A DNA stretch of 37,257 bases. It comes from an uncultured Oscillospiraceae bacterium (GTDB lineage: Bacteria > Bacillota > Clostridia > Oscillospirales > Oscillospiraceae). The DNA is taken from the NCBI GenBank assembly GCA_900763685.1, contig CAAFLF010000039.1, forward strand, positions 1 through 37,257. The letters run 5' to 3'. The translations under genes and the position numbers were made by a program. Shown here piece by piece: positions 8,476 through 17,022 of the stretch. Position 1 is the stretch's first letter. Every line of letters begins with the position of its first letter. The notes below the pieces were generated by a model that made no database searches, was not told where the DNA came from, and saw nothing but the letters and a program-made list of their open reading frames with translations.

Positions 8476-8835
8476 ATGATTACCAGACCCAATACCAATA
8501 AGCAGCGCCTGAAGCGCCACAAGAGAGTGCGTGCCAAGATCTCCGGCACTCCCGAGACCCCCCGTCTGAACGTTTTCCGCAGCGAGGCCAACATCTACGC
8601 CCAGGTCATCGATGATGTCAACGGCGTGACCCTGGCTTCCGCTTCCTCCCTGGACAAGGCCATCGAGGGTTACGGCGGCAACGTCGCCGCCGCCACCGCC
8701 GTTGGCAAGCTGGTGGCCGAGCGTGCCCTGGCCAAGGGCATCGAGAACGTGGTCTTCGACCGCGGCGGCTATCTGTACCACGGCCGTGTCCAGGCCCTGG
8801 CCGAGGGCGCCCGTGAAGGCGGCCTGAAGTTTTGA
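8476..8835 (+). CDS. rplR: 50S ribosomal protein L18
   Basis: L18 binds 5S rRNA and brings it to the 50S particle with L5. The 119-residue product has the [21 protein letters not shown] start region and the C-terminal [28 protein letters not shown] block. Length is normal. AAGGAGGTG at 8460-8468 precedes the ATG. rpsE follows after 20 bases. Confidence 0.96.
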   Translation: MITRPNTNKQRLKRHKRVRAKISGTPETPRLNVFRSEANIYAQVIDDVNGVTLASASSLDKAIEGYGGNVAAATAVGKLVAERALAKGIENVVFDRGGYLYHGRVQALAEGAREGGLKF

Positions 8836-8855
8836 TCGGAGGAGGAACAAGGAAA

Positions 8856-9356
8856 ATGCCTAGATTTGAAAGAGAGCCCAGTGAGTACACTGAGAAGGTC
8901 GTGTCCCTCAACCGTGTTTCCAAGACCGTCAAGGGCGGCCGCGTCATGAAGTTCGCCGCTCTGGTCGTCGTCGGCGACGAGAAGGGCAAGGTCGGCTACG
9001 GCCTGGGTAAGGCCGCGGAAGTTCCCGAGGCCATCCGCAAGGGCCTGGAAGCCGCCAAGAAGAACATGATCACCATCACCACTTCCGGCACCACCATCCC
9101 CCACGAGGTCATCGGTGAAGCCGGCGCCGGCCGCGTGCTGATGAAGCCCGCCGCCCCCGGTACCGGCATCATCGCCGGCGGCGCCGTGCGTGCCGTGGTG
9201 GAAGCCGCCGGCATCAAGGACATCCGCGCCAAGTGCCTGCGCTCCAACAACCCCAACAACGTTGTGGCCGCTACCTTTGAGGGCCTCAAGTCCATGCGCG
9301 GCCCCGCTGAGGTCGCCCGCATCCGCGGCAAGAACGTGGATGAGATTCTCGGTTAA
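8856..9356 (+). CDS. rpsE: 30S ribosomal protein S5
   Basis: S5 shapes decoding accuracy at the 30S body. The 166-residue product has the dsRBD-like N-terminal part with [27 protein letters not shown] and the [14 protein letters not shown] segment, then the S5 C-terminal fold. An in-frame TTG at 8832 lies inside the end of rplR; the ATG at 8856 is preferred because AGGAGG at 8840-8845 precedes it and it yields the normal length. rpmD follows after 15 bases. Confidence 0.96.
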   Translation: MPRFEREPSEYTEKVVSLNRVSKTVKGGRVMKFAALVVVGDEKGKVGYGLGKAAEVPEAIRKGLEAAKKNMITITTSGTTIPHEVIGEAGAGRVLMKPAAPGTGIIAGGAVRAVVEAAGIKDIRAKCLRSNNPNNVVAATFEGLKSMRGPAEVARIRGKNVDEILG

Positions 9357-9371
9357 GGAGGAGCTTAAGAG

Positions 9372-9554
9372 ATGGCAAATTTAACGATTAAGCTCGTCAA
9401 GAGCCTGAACGGCCGCCTGGAGAAGCAGGTCGCCACCGCGAATTCCATGGGCCTGCGCAAGATCGGTGACGTCACCGTGCAGCCCGACAACGACCAGACC
9501 CGCGGCAAGATCGCCAAGATCGGCTACCTGCTGCAGGTCACGGAAGAGAAGTAA
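9372..9554 (+). CDS. rpmD: 50S ribosomal protein L30
   Basis: L30 is a small 50S protein. The 60-residue product has the bacterial L30 pattern: an N-terminal strand [11 protein letters not shown], the helix with [13 protein letters not shown], and the closing [12 protein letters not shown]. Length matches the bacterial form. AAGGAGGAG at 9355-9363 precedes the start. It sits between rpsE and rplO as expected. Confidence 0.95.
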   Translation: MANLTIKLVKSLNGRLEKQVATANSMGLRKIGDVTVQPDNDQTRGKIAKIGYLLQVTEEK

Positions 9555-9567
9555 GGAGGACGGAATT

Positions 9568-10008
9568 ATGAAATTGAGCGAACTGTCTCCCGCTGAAGGC
9601 TCCGTCCGTCAGGCTTATCGCAAGGGCCGCGGCGCTGGCAGCGGCAACGGCAAGACCGGCGGCCGCGGCCACAAGGGCCAGAAGGCCCGTTCCGGCGGCA
9701 AGGTCCGCGTCGGCTTCGAGGGCGGCCAGATGCCCCTGGCCCGCCGTATCCCCAAGCGCGGCTTCAACAACATCTTCGCCAAGCCCCTGGAGATCATCAA
9801 CCTCAGCGCGCTGAACGCCTTCGAGGACGGCGAGACCGTCACCGCCGAGGCGCTCCTGGCCAAGGGCATCCTCTCCAAGTGCGAGTACGGCTATAAGGTT
9901 CTCGGCAACGGCAAGGTCACCAAGAAGGTCACGGTCCAGGCTTCCGCCTTCTCTGCATCCGCCAAGGAGGCTATCGAGGCTGCTGGCGGAAAGGCAGAGG
10001 TGAAGTAA
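9568..10008 (+). CDS. rplO: 50S ribosomal protein L15
   Basis: L15 is a 50S assembly protein. The 146-residue product starts [12 protein letters not shown] and contains the Gly/Arg-rich segment with [20 protein letters not shown], then [18 protein letters not shown], which are family signatures. The start at 9568 is set by AAGGAGGA at 9553-9560; the frame is open further upstream but without a start fitting the family. The stop is directly followed by the secY ATG. Confidence 0.97.
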   Translation: MKLSELSPAEGSVRQAYRKGRGAGSGNGKTGGRGHKGQKARSGGKVRVGFEGGQMPLARRIPKRGFNNIFAKPLEIINLSALNAFEDGETVTAEALLAKGILSKCEYGYKVLGNGKVTKKVTVQASAFSASAKEAIEAAGGKAEVK

Positions 10009-11388
10009 ATGATCCAAACGATTCGCAAAGCGTGGGGCATCCCCGAGCTGCGGAAAAAGATCATCTTCACCCTCCTGATCCTCCTGATCTTCCGGATCGG
10101 CAACGCCATCACGGTGCCCTACGTCAACACGGAGATGCTGGGTCAGTATCTCAACTCCATGAGCACCACCGTTCTGGGCCTCTATAACGTGATGAGCGGC
10201 GGCGCGTTCGCGCAGGCCACGGTCTTTGCCCTGAGCATCCAGCCCTATATCAACAGCTCCATCATCATCCAGCTGCTGACCATCGCCATCCCCGCTCTCG
10301 AGCGGATGGCCCGGGATGGCGGCGAGGAAGGCAAGAAGAAGATCCAGTCCATCACCCGTTACGCCACCGTGGCCATCGCCCTTGCGCAGGGCTTCGGCTA
10401 CTACATGCTGATGAAGAACTACGGCCTGCTCAGCGTCTCCGAGCCTACCATCTGGCACGCCCTGGTCATCATCATCTCCTTCGTGGCTGGCTCCTCCTTC
10501 GTCATGTGGATGGGCGAGCAGGTCACGGAGTTCGGCGTCGGCAACGGCATCTCCATCATCCTCTTCGCCGGCATCCTCTCCCGCGTTCCCACCATGATCT
10601 CCAGCAGCATCGAGAGCGTCCACCGCTACAACGCCATCAAGGACGGCTCCCTCACCCTGGAGAGCGCCATGAGCACCTTCGGCTACACCGAGAAGCAGGC
10701 CCAGTCCTATCTGGACAGCGCCATCTCCCCCGTGGGCGTGGTGCTGCTGATCGTGGGCATGCTGGCCCTCATCATCTTCATTGTCTTCATCAACGACGCC
10801 GAGCGCCGGATCCCCGTCCAGTACGCCAAGCGCCAGGTGGGCCGGAAGATGTACGGCGGCCAGAGCAGCAACCTTCCCATGAAGGTCAACATGTCCGGCG
10901 TTCTGCCCATCATCTTCGCCCAGAGCATCGCGTCCCTGCCCGCCACCATCGCCGCCTTCATGAAGGCTCCCGAGGAGGGCACCTTCGCGTACAGCTTCCT
11001 GCAGGCCATCGACACCAAGTCCATCCTCTACATGGTGGTCTACTTCCTGATGATCATCGCCTTCAGCTACTTCTACGCGACCATCCAGTTCAACCCCGTG
11101 GAGATCGCCAACAACCTGAAGAAGCAGGGCGGCTTCATCCCGGGCTTCCGTCCCGGCAAGCCCACCGTGGACTTCATCAAGAAGGTGCTCAATAAGATCA
11201 CCCTCTTCGGTGCCATCTACCTGGGCATCGTGGCCATCTGCCCCCTGATCGCGGGCAAGTTCGTCAACAACTCGGCCCTCTCCATCGGCGGCACCTCCGT
11301 CATCATCGTGGTGGGCGTCGCGCTGGAGACCGTCAAGGCGCTGGAGACCCAGATGCTGATGCGTCAGTACAAGGGCTTCCTGGAGTAA
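10009..11388 (+). CDS. secY: protein translocase subunit SecY
   Basis: SecY is the channel of the Sec translocon in the cytoplasmic membrane, working with SecE and SecG (a secG gene lies at 18900-19136). The 459-residue product shows the expected series of about ten hydrophobic helices, a start region with LRKKIIFTLLILLIFRIGNAI, and conserved loops such as IPVQYAKRQVGRKMYGG and FNPVEIANNLKKQGGFIPGFRPG. It begins directly after the rplO stop with AGAGG at about 9995-10000 inside rplO as likely ribosome binding site, so translation is probably coupled. Confidence 0.98.
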   Translation: MIQTIRKAWGIPELRKKIIFTLLILLIFRIGNAITVPYVNTEMLGQYLNSMSTTVLGLYNVMSGGAFAQATVFALSIQPYINSSIIIQLLTIAIPALERMARDGGEEGKKKIQSITRYATVAIALAQGFGYYMLMKNYGLLSVSEPTIWHALVIIISFVAGSSFVMWMGEQVTEFGVGNGISIILFAGILSRVPTMISSSIESVHRYNAIKDGSLTLESAMSTFGYTEKQAQSYLDSAISPVGVVLLIVGMLALIIFIVFINDAERRIPVQYAKRQVGRKMYGGQSSNLPMKVNMSGVLPIIFAQSIASLPATIAAFMKAPEEGTFAYSFLQAIDTKSILYMVVYFLMIIAFSYFYATIQFNPVEIANNLKKQGGFIPGFRPGKPTVDFIKKVLNKITLFGAIYLGIVAICPLIAGKFVNNSALSIGGTSVIIVVGVALETVKALETQMLMRQYKGFLE

Positions 11389-11401
11389 GAGAGGGGCTTT
11401 T

Positions 11402-12034
11402 ATGAAGCTGATTCTTTTGGGCGCCCCCGGTGCCGGCAAAGGCACCCAGGCCGAGCGCCTCAGCAAGGAATTGAACATCCCCACCATTTCTACCGGCAAC
11501 ATCCTCCGTGCCGCCATCAAAAACGGCACCCCCACCGGCCTCAAGGCCAAGTCCTTCATGGACGCTGGCCAGCTGGTGCCCGATGAGGTCATCATCGGCA
11601 TCATCACCGAGCGCCTGGCGGAGGATGACTGCGCCAATGGCTACATCCTGGACGGCGTCCCCCGGACCATCGCCCAGGCCGAGGCCATCGAGAGCGCCGG
11701 CATCCACTTTGACGCCGTTGTCTCCATCGAGATCTCTGACGAGACCATCATGGAGCGCATGAGCGGCCGCCGCGTCTGCGAGAACTGCGGCGCCAGCTAC
11801 CATCTGGTGGCGGTGCCCCCCAAGCGGCCCGGCGTCTGTGACAGCTGCGGCGGCAAGCTGGTCCAGCGCAAGGATGATGCCCCCGAGACGGTGAAGAGCC
11901 GGCTCGTGGTCTATCATAAGGAGACGGAACCGCTGAAGGATTTCTACCAGAAGCGGGGCCTCCTGAAGCCTGTGGAGAACCAGCCCACCGTGGATGGCAC
12001 CCTCCAGGCGATCCTCCGCGCGCTGGGGAGATGA
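11402..12034 (+). CDS. adk: adenylate kinase, zinc LID type
   Basis: Adenylate kinase interconverts ATP plus AMP and two ADP. The 210-residue product has the P-loop GAPGAGKGT at about residues 7-15, the AMP-binding STGNILR segment, DGVPRTIAQA, and a long LID with CENC and CDSC motifs at about residues 126-153, which bind zinc in Gram-positive enzymes. It lies between secY and map as in most Firmicutes. GAGAGG at 11389-11394 precedes the start. Confidence 0.97.
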   Translation: MKLILLGAPGAGKGTQAERLSKELNIPTISTGNILRAAIKNGTPTGLKAKSFMDAGQLVPDEVIIGIITERLAEDDCANGYILDGVPRTIAQAEAIESAGIHFDAVVSIEISDETIMERMSGRRVCENCGASYHLVAVPPKRPGVCDSCGGKLVQRKDDAPETVKSRLVVYHKETEPLKDFYQKRGLLKPVENQPTVDGTLQAILRALGR

Positions 12035-12038
12035 GCAT

Positions 12039-12791
12039 ATGATCACGCTCAAATCCCCCCACGAGATCGAACTGATGCGTCGAGCGGGAAAAATTACCGC
12101 GGCGGCCCGTGCCTACGCACAGGGTTTGGTAAGGCCCGGCGTAACAACCCAGGAGATCGACAGCGCTGTGGAACACTTCATCCGCAAGCAGGGCGCGGTC
12201 CCTTCCTTCCTGCACTACAATGGCTACCCGGCCTCTGTGTGCGTCAGCGTCAACGACGAGATCATCCACGGCATCCCCGGCAAGCGGGTGCTGAAGGATG
12301 GCGACATCGTCAGTGTGGACGTGGGCGCCTACATCGGCGGGTTCCATGGGGACTGCGCGGCGACCTTCGCCTGCGGCGCCATCTCCGAGGAGGCCCAGCG
12401 CCTCATTGACGTGACGCGGCAGAGTTTCTTCGAGGGCATCCGCTACGCGAGGGAAGGTCACCGTCTGCTGGATATCTCGGCAGCCATTCAGGAATACGTG
12501 GAGTCGAACGGATTCTCCATCGTTCGGGAGTACGTGGGCCACGGCATCGGAACCCAGATGCACGAGTCCCCGGAGATCCCCAACTATGGCCATCCCGGCC
12601 ACGGTCCCAAGCTGCTGCGCGGCATGACCCTTGCCATTGAGCCCATGGTGAACGCGGGCACCGCCGCCATCCGGCAGATGCCGGACGGCTGGACCGTGCG
12701 CACCCTGGACGGCAAGTACGCCGCGCATTACGAGAACACCATCCTCATCACCGACGGCGAGCCGGAGATCCTCACGGCGCCCGCCATCTGA
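12039..12791 (+). CDS. map: type I methionine aminopeptidase
   Basis: The enzyme removes N-terminal methionine from new proteins. The 250-residue product has the compact type I fold with metal ligands in DVGAYIGGFHGDCAATF (two Asp), GHGIGTQMHESPEIPNYG (His), a Glu in TLAIEPMVN and a final Glu in HYENTILIT. It starts MITLKSPHEIELMRRAG. The frame is open into adk, but the ATG at 12039, four bases after the adk stop, gives the family start and GGGGAG at 12025-12030 as ribosome binding site. Confidence 0.96.
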   Translation: MITLKSPHEIELMRRAGKITAAARAYAQGLVRPGVTTQEIDSAVEHFIRKQGAVPSFLHYNGYPASVCVSVNDEIIHGIPGKRVLKDGDIVSVDVGAYIGGFHGDCAATFACGAISEEAQRLIDVTRQSFFEGIRYAREGHRLLDISAAIQEYVESNGFSIVREYVGHGIGTQMHESPEIPNYGHPGHGPKLLRGMTLAIEPMVNAGTAAIRQMPDGWTVRTLDGKYAAHYENTILITDGEPEILTAPAI

Positions 12792-12804
12792 TAGGGGAAG
12801 CGGC

Positions 12805-13089
12805 ATGGAGATCGCGAAAGCAAACATCGTCCGGTCGGAAGCCGGCAGGGACAAGGGAAACCTCTTCTTCGTCTTGGACGTGGACGGCGAGTACCTCCTG
12901 CTGGCGGACGGCAAAGAACGCAAGGCCGAGAGCCCCAAGCGGAAGAAGCGGCGCCACGCGCGCCTCGTCTCCGCCGGGGCCGGCGGCCTCTGCGAGAAGA
13001 TCCGCAGCGAAGAGCGCGTCACCAACCGCGAGCTTCGCGAAGCCCTCGCGGCCTTCCGCGGGGAGCAAGATCCGAGCCAGGAGGGATAA
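12805..13089 (+). CDS. KOW-domain RNA-binding protein between map and infA
   Basis: A 94-residue protein with an N-terminal KOW-like motif (residues about 8-40, VRSEAGRDKGNLFFVLDVDGEYLLLADG) similar to the eukaryotic L14e/L27e fold, then a basic segment ESPKRKKRRHARL and a charged C-terminal helix. A gene of this type is common between map and infA in clostridia and bacilli. Its role is not established; RNA binding or ribosome association is inferred from the fold and location. AGGGGAAG at 12793-12800 is the likely ribosome binding site. infA follows after three bases. Confidence 0.85.
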   Translation: MEIAKANIVRSEAGRDKGNLFFVLDVDGEYLLLADGKERKAESPKRKKRRHARLVSAGAGGLCEKIRSEERVTNRELREALAAFRGEQDPSQEG

Positions 13090-13092
13090 CGT

Positions 13093-13438
<346 letters not shown>

Positions 13439-13465
13439 GATTGAAAGTGGAGGTGCTTTAAGAGT

Positions 13466-13834
13466 ATGGCACGTATTGCCGGTATTGACCTGCCGAAGGA
13501 TAAGCGCATCGAGATCGGGCTCACTTATATCTACGGCATTGGCAGAAAGACCGCGAAGGATATCATCGCGGAGACGGGCATCAACCCCGACACCCGCGTG
13601 AAGGACCTGACCGAGGCCGAGGAGAACAAGCTCCGTGAGGCCATTGACCGCAACTGCATCGTGGAGGGCGATCTCCGCCGTCAGACCGCGCTTGACATCA
13701 AGCGCCTGACCGAGATCGGCTGCTACCGCGGCCTGCGTCACCGCAAGGGTCTGCCCGTGCGCGGCCAGCGCAGCAAGACCAACGCGAGAACCCGCAAGGG
13801 CCCCAAGAAGACCATCGCGAATAAGAAGAAGTAA
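13466..13834 (+). CDS. rpsM: 30S ribosomal protein S13
   Basis: S13 in the 30S head contacts P-site tRNA and L5. The 122-residue product starts [26 protein letters not shown] and has the helix-two-turn-helix region and a basic tail [24 protein letters not shown]. Normal family length. GTGGAGGTG at 13448-13456 precedes the start. First gene of the alpha-operon part (rpsM, rpsK, rpsD, rpoA, rplQ). Confidence 0.97.
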   Translation: MARIAGIDLPKDKRIEIGLTYIYGIGRKTAKDIIAETGINPDTRVKDLTEAEENKLREAIDRNCIVEGDLRRQTALDIKRLTEIGCYRGLRHRKGLPVRGQRSKTNARTRKGPKKTIANKKK

Positions 13835-13849
13835 GGAGGGAAGAACGAA

Positions 13850-14257
13850 ATGGCAGGTAAGAACAACGCTGGCGGCAAGAAGGTCGTCCGTCGTCGTCGC
13901 GAAAAGAAGAACATCGAGCGTGGCCAGGTCCACATCCGTTCTTCCTTCAACAACACCATGGTCACCGTGACCGATTCCCAGGGCAACGCCATCTCCTGGG
14001 CTTCCTCCGGTGGTCAGGGCTTCCGCGGCAGCAAGAAGTCCACTCCCTTCGCCGCGCAGACCGCCGCTGAGGTGGCCGCCCGCGCCGCGATGGAGCATGG
14101 CCTGAAGACCGTCGAGGTCTTCGTCAAGGGCCCCGGCCAGGGCCGTGAGGCCGCCATCCGCGCGCTGCAGGCCGTCGGCCTGGAAGTGACCATGATCAAG
14201 GATGTCACTCCCATCCCCCACAACGGCTGCCGTCCCCCCAAGCGTCGCCGCGTGTAA
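13850..14257 (+). CDS. rpsK: 30S ribosomal protein S11
   Basis: S11 lies on the 30S platform near the E site. The 135-residue product has a basic N-terminus with VRRRREKKN, then [30 protein letters not shown] and the C-terminal [18 protein letters not shown] block, all family signatures. AAGGAGGG at 13833-13840 precedes the start; rpsD follows after 24 bases. Confidence 0.97.
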   Translation: MAGKNNAGGKKVVRRRREKKNIERGQVHIRSSFNNTMVTVTDSQGNAISWASSGGQGFRGSKKSTPFAAQTAAEVAARAAMEHGLKTVEVFVKGPGQGREAAIRALQAVGLEVTMIKDVTPIPHNGCRPPKRRRV

Positions 14258-14281
14258 TCGAAAGAGGAGGTAAGAAGCAAT

Positions 14282-14884
14282 ATGGCAAGAAATATGCAGC
14301 CGATTGCCAAGCGCTGCAAGGCTCTGGGCATTTCTCCTGCCGTCATGGGTTACGCCAACAAGGAAACCAATCGTAATCCCGGCGGCCAGATGAGAAAGAA
14401 GAAGAGCGAGTACGGCATCCAGCTCAACGAGAAGCAGAAGGTCAAGTTCATCTATGGCATCCTGGAGAAGCAGTTCCGGGATTACTATGAGGCTGCCGCT
14501 GCCGCTCCCGGCAAGACTGGCGACAACCTGCTCATCAACGTTGAGCGCCGCCTTGATAACGTCGTCTATCGCATGGGCTTCGCCATGACCCGCCGTCAGG
14601 CCCGTCAGCTGGTGACCCACGCTCACTTCACCGTCAACGGCAAGAAGGTCAACATCCCCTCTTACCAGGTGAAGGCCGGCGACGTCATCGAGGTCGCCGA
14701 GTCCAGCCGCTCCTCTGAGATCTTCAAGCGCCTGGTGGGCCAGGACGCTCCCATGTTCCTGCTGCCCCCCTGGATGGAGCGCGAGAAGAACACCCTGAAG
14801 GGCACCGTTACCCGCCTTCCCGCCCGCGAGGACATCGATGTTCCCGTGGAGGAGCACCTGATCGTTGAGTTGTACTCCAAGTAA
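14282..14884 (+). CDS. rpsD: 30S ribosomal protein S4, zinc-free type
   Basis: S4 is a primary 16S rRNA binder and in many bacteria regulates its own operon. The 200-residue product has an N-terminal region with a single cysteine (KRCKALG), so it lacks the zinc cluster found in some S4 proteins, then [15 protein letters not shown] and the S4 RNA-binding domain with [29 protein letters not shown] at 14263-14269 precedes the ATG. The 88-base gap to rpoA holds a strong hairpin. Confidence 0.97.
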   Translation: MARNMQPIAKRCKALGISPAVMGYANKETNRNPGGQMRKKKSEYGIQLNEKQKVKFIYGILEKQFRDYYEAAAAAPGKTGDNLLINVERRLDNVVYRMGFAMTRRQARQLVTHAHFTVNGKKVNIPSYQVKAGDVIEVAESSRSSEIFKRLVGQDAPMFLLPPWMEREKNTLKGTVTRLPAREDIDVPVEEHLIVELYSK

Positions 14885-14919
14885 TCGGAGGATACCCTCG
14901 AGGATGTTAGCAACGAAGC

Positions 14920-14944
14920 GCGGCGGGCCGCAAGGCCCCGCCGC
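14920..14944 (+). promoter_or_regulatory. GCAA-capped hairpin in the rpsD-rpoA gap
   Basis: GCGGCGGGCC (14920-14929) pairs with GGCCCCGCCGC (14934-14944), ten pairs with one bulged C, closed by a GCAA tetraloop of the stable GNRA class. No T-run follows, so it is not an intrinsic terminator. It may protect an mRNA end or regulate rpoA translation; the rpoA ribosome binding site (AGGAGGG, 14959-14965) lies 14 bases downstream. Confidence 0.55.
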
Positions 14945-14972
14945 AACGAGAAGATGAAGGAGGGTAAACTGC

Positions 14973-15929
14973 ATGATCGAAATTGAGAAGCCCCAGATTG
15001 AGTGCATCGAGACTCCCGGCGAGGCCAGCTACGGCAAGTACGTCGTGGAGCCGCTGGAGCGCGGTTACGGAACCACGCTGGGCAACGCCCTGCGCCGCAT
15101 CATGCTCTCCTCTCTGCCCGGGACCGCCGCGACCTCCATCAAGATCGCCGGCGTCCAGCACGAGTTCTCCACCATTCCCGGTGTGAAGGAGGATGTGACG
15201 GAGATCGTCCTGAACATCAAGGGCCTTCTGACCAAGCTCCACACCGAGAGCGGCAAGACCGTCTACATTGAGGCCACCGGCCCCTGCGAGGTCACCGCCG
15301 GCGACATCAAGGCGGACGCCGAGGTGGAGGTCCTGAATCCTGAGCTGCACATCGCCACCCTGGACAGCGGCGCCTCCCTGAACATGGAGATCACCCTGAG
15401 CCATGGCCGCGGCTACGTCTCCGCGGACCGCAACAAGGCAGCCCAGCCTCAGACCGTGATCGGCGTGATCCCCGTGGATTCCATCTACACTCCGGTGTAT
15501 AAGGTGAACTTCACGGTGGAGCCCACCCGGGTCGGCGCCTCCAGCGACTTCGACAAACTGACTCTGGAAGTTTGGACCGATGGGACGATTTCTGCCCGTG
15601 ACGCAGTTTCCCTGGGCGCGAAGATCCTTTGCGACCACTTTACCCTGTTTACCGACCTCTCTGAGACCGTGGGCTCTAAGCCCACCGTGGTGGAGAAGCA
15701 GGAGACCGGAGGCAGCAAGATCCTGGACCTCACCATTGAGGAGCTGGATCTCAGCGTGCGCAGCTTCAACTGCCTCAAGCGCGCCAACATCAACACCGTG
15801 GCGGATCTGATCTCCAAGACGGAGGATGAGATGATGAAGGTGCGCAACCTGGGCCGCAAGTCCCTGGAGGAGGTCATCAACAAGCTGGCCATGATGGGTC
15901 TGACCCTGGCCAGTGATGACAACAACTGA
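14973..15929 (+). CDS. rpoA: RNA polymerase alpha subunit
   Basis: The alpha dimer scaffolds RNA polymerase and its C-terminal domain contacts promoters and activators. The 318-residue product has the N-terminal dimerisation part with [23 protein letters not shown] and the C-terminal helix-hairpin-helix domain (from about residue 250) with [20 protein letters not shown] and [12 protein letters not shown]. Length is typical of Firmicutes. AGGAGGG at 14959-14965 sets the start. Confidence 0.98.
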   Translation: MIEIEKPQIECIETPGEASYGKYVVEPLERGYGTTLGNALRRIMLSSLPGTAATSIKIAGVQHEFSTIPGVKEDVTEIVLNIKGLLTKLHTESGKTVYIEATGPCEVTAGDIKADAEVEVLNPELHIATLDSGASLNMEITLSHGRGYVSADRNKAAQPQTVIGVIPVDSIYTPVYKVNFTVEPTRVGASSDFDKLTLEVWTDGTISARDAVSLGAKILCDHFTLFTDLSETVGSKPTVVEKQETGGSKILDLTIEELDLSVRSFNCLKRANINTVADLISKTEDEMMKVRNLGRKSLEEVINKLAMMGLTLASDDNN

Positions 15930-15938
15930 TTGACGCCA

Positions 15939-15958
15939 CCCGGCGACACTCCGCCGGG
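15939..15958 (+). promoter_or_regulatory. intercistronic hairpin rpoA-rplQ
   Basis: CCCGGCG (15939-15945) pairs with CGCCGGG (15952-15958) around a six-base loop, in the 61-base gap between rpoA and rplQ. No T-run follows, so termination is unlikely; mRNA stabilisation or processing is possible. Confidence 0.5.
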
Positions 15959-15990
15959 GAGATAAATTCCCGATAAGGAGGAATACCGAA

Positions 15991-16335
15991 ATGCCCGGAA
16001 CTCGCAAACTCGGCAAGACCACCGATCAGCGGATGGCCATGCTGCGCCAGCAGGTCACGGATTTCCTGGATAACGGCAAGATGGAGACCACTCTGACCCG
16101 CGCCAAGGAGATCCAGCCCATGGCGGAAAAGATGATCACCCTCGGCAAGAAGAACGACCCGGCCGCCTATCGTCAGGCCATGAGCTTCATCACCCGTGAG
16201 GACGTCTGCAAGAAGGTCTTCAAGGAGCTGGCCCCCAGCTATGCGGAGCGCAACGGCGGTTACACCCGCATCACCCGCACCGGCGTCCGCCGGGGCGACG
16301 CCGCCGAGACCGCTATGATCGAGCTGGTCAAGTGA
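15991..16335 (+). CDS. rplQ: 50S ribosomal protein L17
   Basis: L17 is a 50S protein near the tunnel exit. The 114-residue product starts [22 protein letters not shown] and contains [22 protein letters not shown] and the C-terminal [25 protein letters not shown], typical of L17. AAGGAGGA at 15975-15982 precedes the start. It is the last gene of the superoperon and is followed by a strong terminator. Confidence 0.97.
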   Translation: MPGTRKLGKTTDQRMAMLRQQVTDFLDNGKMETTLTRAKEIQPMAEKMITLGKKNDPAAYRQAMSFITREDVCKKVFKELAPSYAERNGGYTRITRTGVRRGDAAETAMIELVK

Positions 16336-16351
16336 TCTGACCCCAAAAAGG

Positions 16352-16390
16352 AAAGAAGTCCATTGCCCAAGGCAATGGACTTCTTTTTCT
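16352..16390 (+). terminator. intrinsic terminator of the ribosomal superoperon
   Basis: A perfect 16-bp stem pairs 16352-16367 with 16371-16386 around a CAA loop (core GTCCATTGCC/GGCAATGGAC), running into TTTTTCTCTTT on the + strand, 17 bases after the rplQ stop. Confidence 0.95.
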
Positions 16391-16426
16391 CTTTCCCCCA
16401 TATCCCCCCATTTTTCCCCATCCCTC

Positions 16427-16456
16427 TTGCCCCCGCCCCCTCCGGTATGCTATACT
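16427..16456 (+). promoter_or_regulatory. promoter of the zinc-ribbon gene
   Basis: TTGCCC (16427-16432), 18 bases, then TATACT (16451-16456) with an extended TG at 16448-16449. This sigma-A-like promoter lies between the rplQ terminator and the gene starting at 16516. Confidence 0.6.
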
Positions 16457-16515
16457 ATCCCCAAAGAGCGTACGCTGCCAGTGACCGCCCCCAGGGCGAG
16501 AGAAAGGATGGTACC

Positions 16516-16986
16516 ATGCGGAGAGTGAAATGCGAGGACTGCGGCAAGGTCTACGACTTCGACGTGGACGATTTCTGCCCCCGCTGCGGCGCCTTCGCCT
16601 TCCCCAAGGGGGACCGGATCGGGGCCGACGGCACCGTCATCCGGGTGGAGGGCATCAGCGAGAGCAACCACAAGGGCTCCTTCCTCCATGAGGAGTACCA
16701 CGCCGAGAACCGCCACCGGAAGGCCACGGGCCTGGACCGGGGCGCGGACCGGAGCCGGGGCGCCCATTGGGCTCCCGCACAGAGCGGTGCGAAGAAGGGG
16801 CTCTCCTGGGCGCCGGGGTCCTCCGGCCCCCGGCCCAACACCGCACGCCCTGCCTCCCAGACCCGGAAGTCTGCCGCCGCCCCGGAGGAGGAGATCAAGA
16901 AGGTCATCGGCTGGCTGGTGGGCATCATTGTGCTGCTGAGCTTCCTCTTTCAGTTTCTGGATGTCATGACCGGCCCCGGCTGGTAA
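16516..16986 (+). CDS. zinc-ribbon protein with C-terminal membrane anchor, function unknown
   Basis: A 156-residue protein. Residues 5-24 form a zinc ribbon (CEDC ... CPRC), rubredoxin-like in spacing. The middle is long, low in complexity and rich in Arg, Ser, Gly and Pro, probably disordered. The end (residues about 130-150) is a single hydrophobic helix, VIGWLVGIIVLLSFLFQFLD, likely anchoring it in the membrane with the ribbon in the cytoplasm. The frame is open far upstream through the rplQ terminator; the ATG at 16516 is preferred because it follows a promoter and GAAAGGATGG at 16502-16511. No specific family recognised. Confidence 0.75.
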   Translation: MRRVKCEDCGKVYDFDVDDFCPRCGAFAFPKGDRIGADGTVIRVEGISESNHKGSFLHEEYHAENRHRKATGLDRGADRSRGAHWAPAQSGAKKGLSWAPGSSGPRPNTARPASQTRKSAAAPEEEIKKVIGWLVGIIVLLSFLFQFLDVMTGPGW

Positions 16987-16990
16987 AAAC

Positions 16991-17022
16991 AAAGCGAGAC
17001 CGCTCACCGCGGTCTCGCTTTT
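16991..17022. terminator. bidirectional terminator shared by convergent genes
   Basis: AAAGCGAGACCGC (16991-17003) pairs with GCGGTCTCGCTTT (17009-17021) around a TCACC loop. Both strands end in T-runs. It lies just after the zinc-ribbon gene stop. The stop codon of the minus-strand gene (17004-17006) sits in the loop, so the last codons of that gene form one arm of its own terminator. Confidence 0.85.

Noticed and set aside
16363..16515. Longer start of the zinc-ribbon gene
   Set aside because: It would begin inside the rplQ terminator and before the promoter at 16427-16456.
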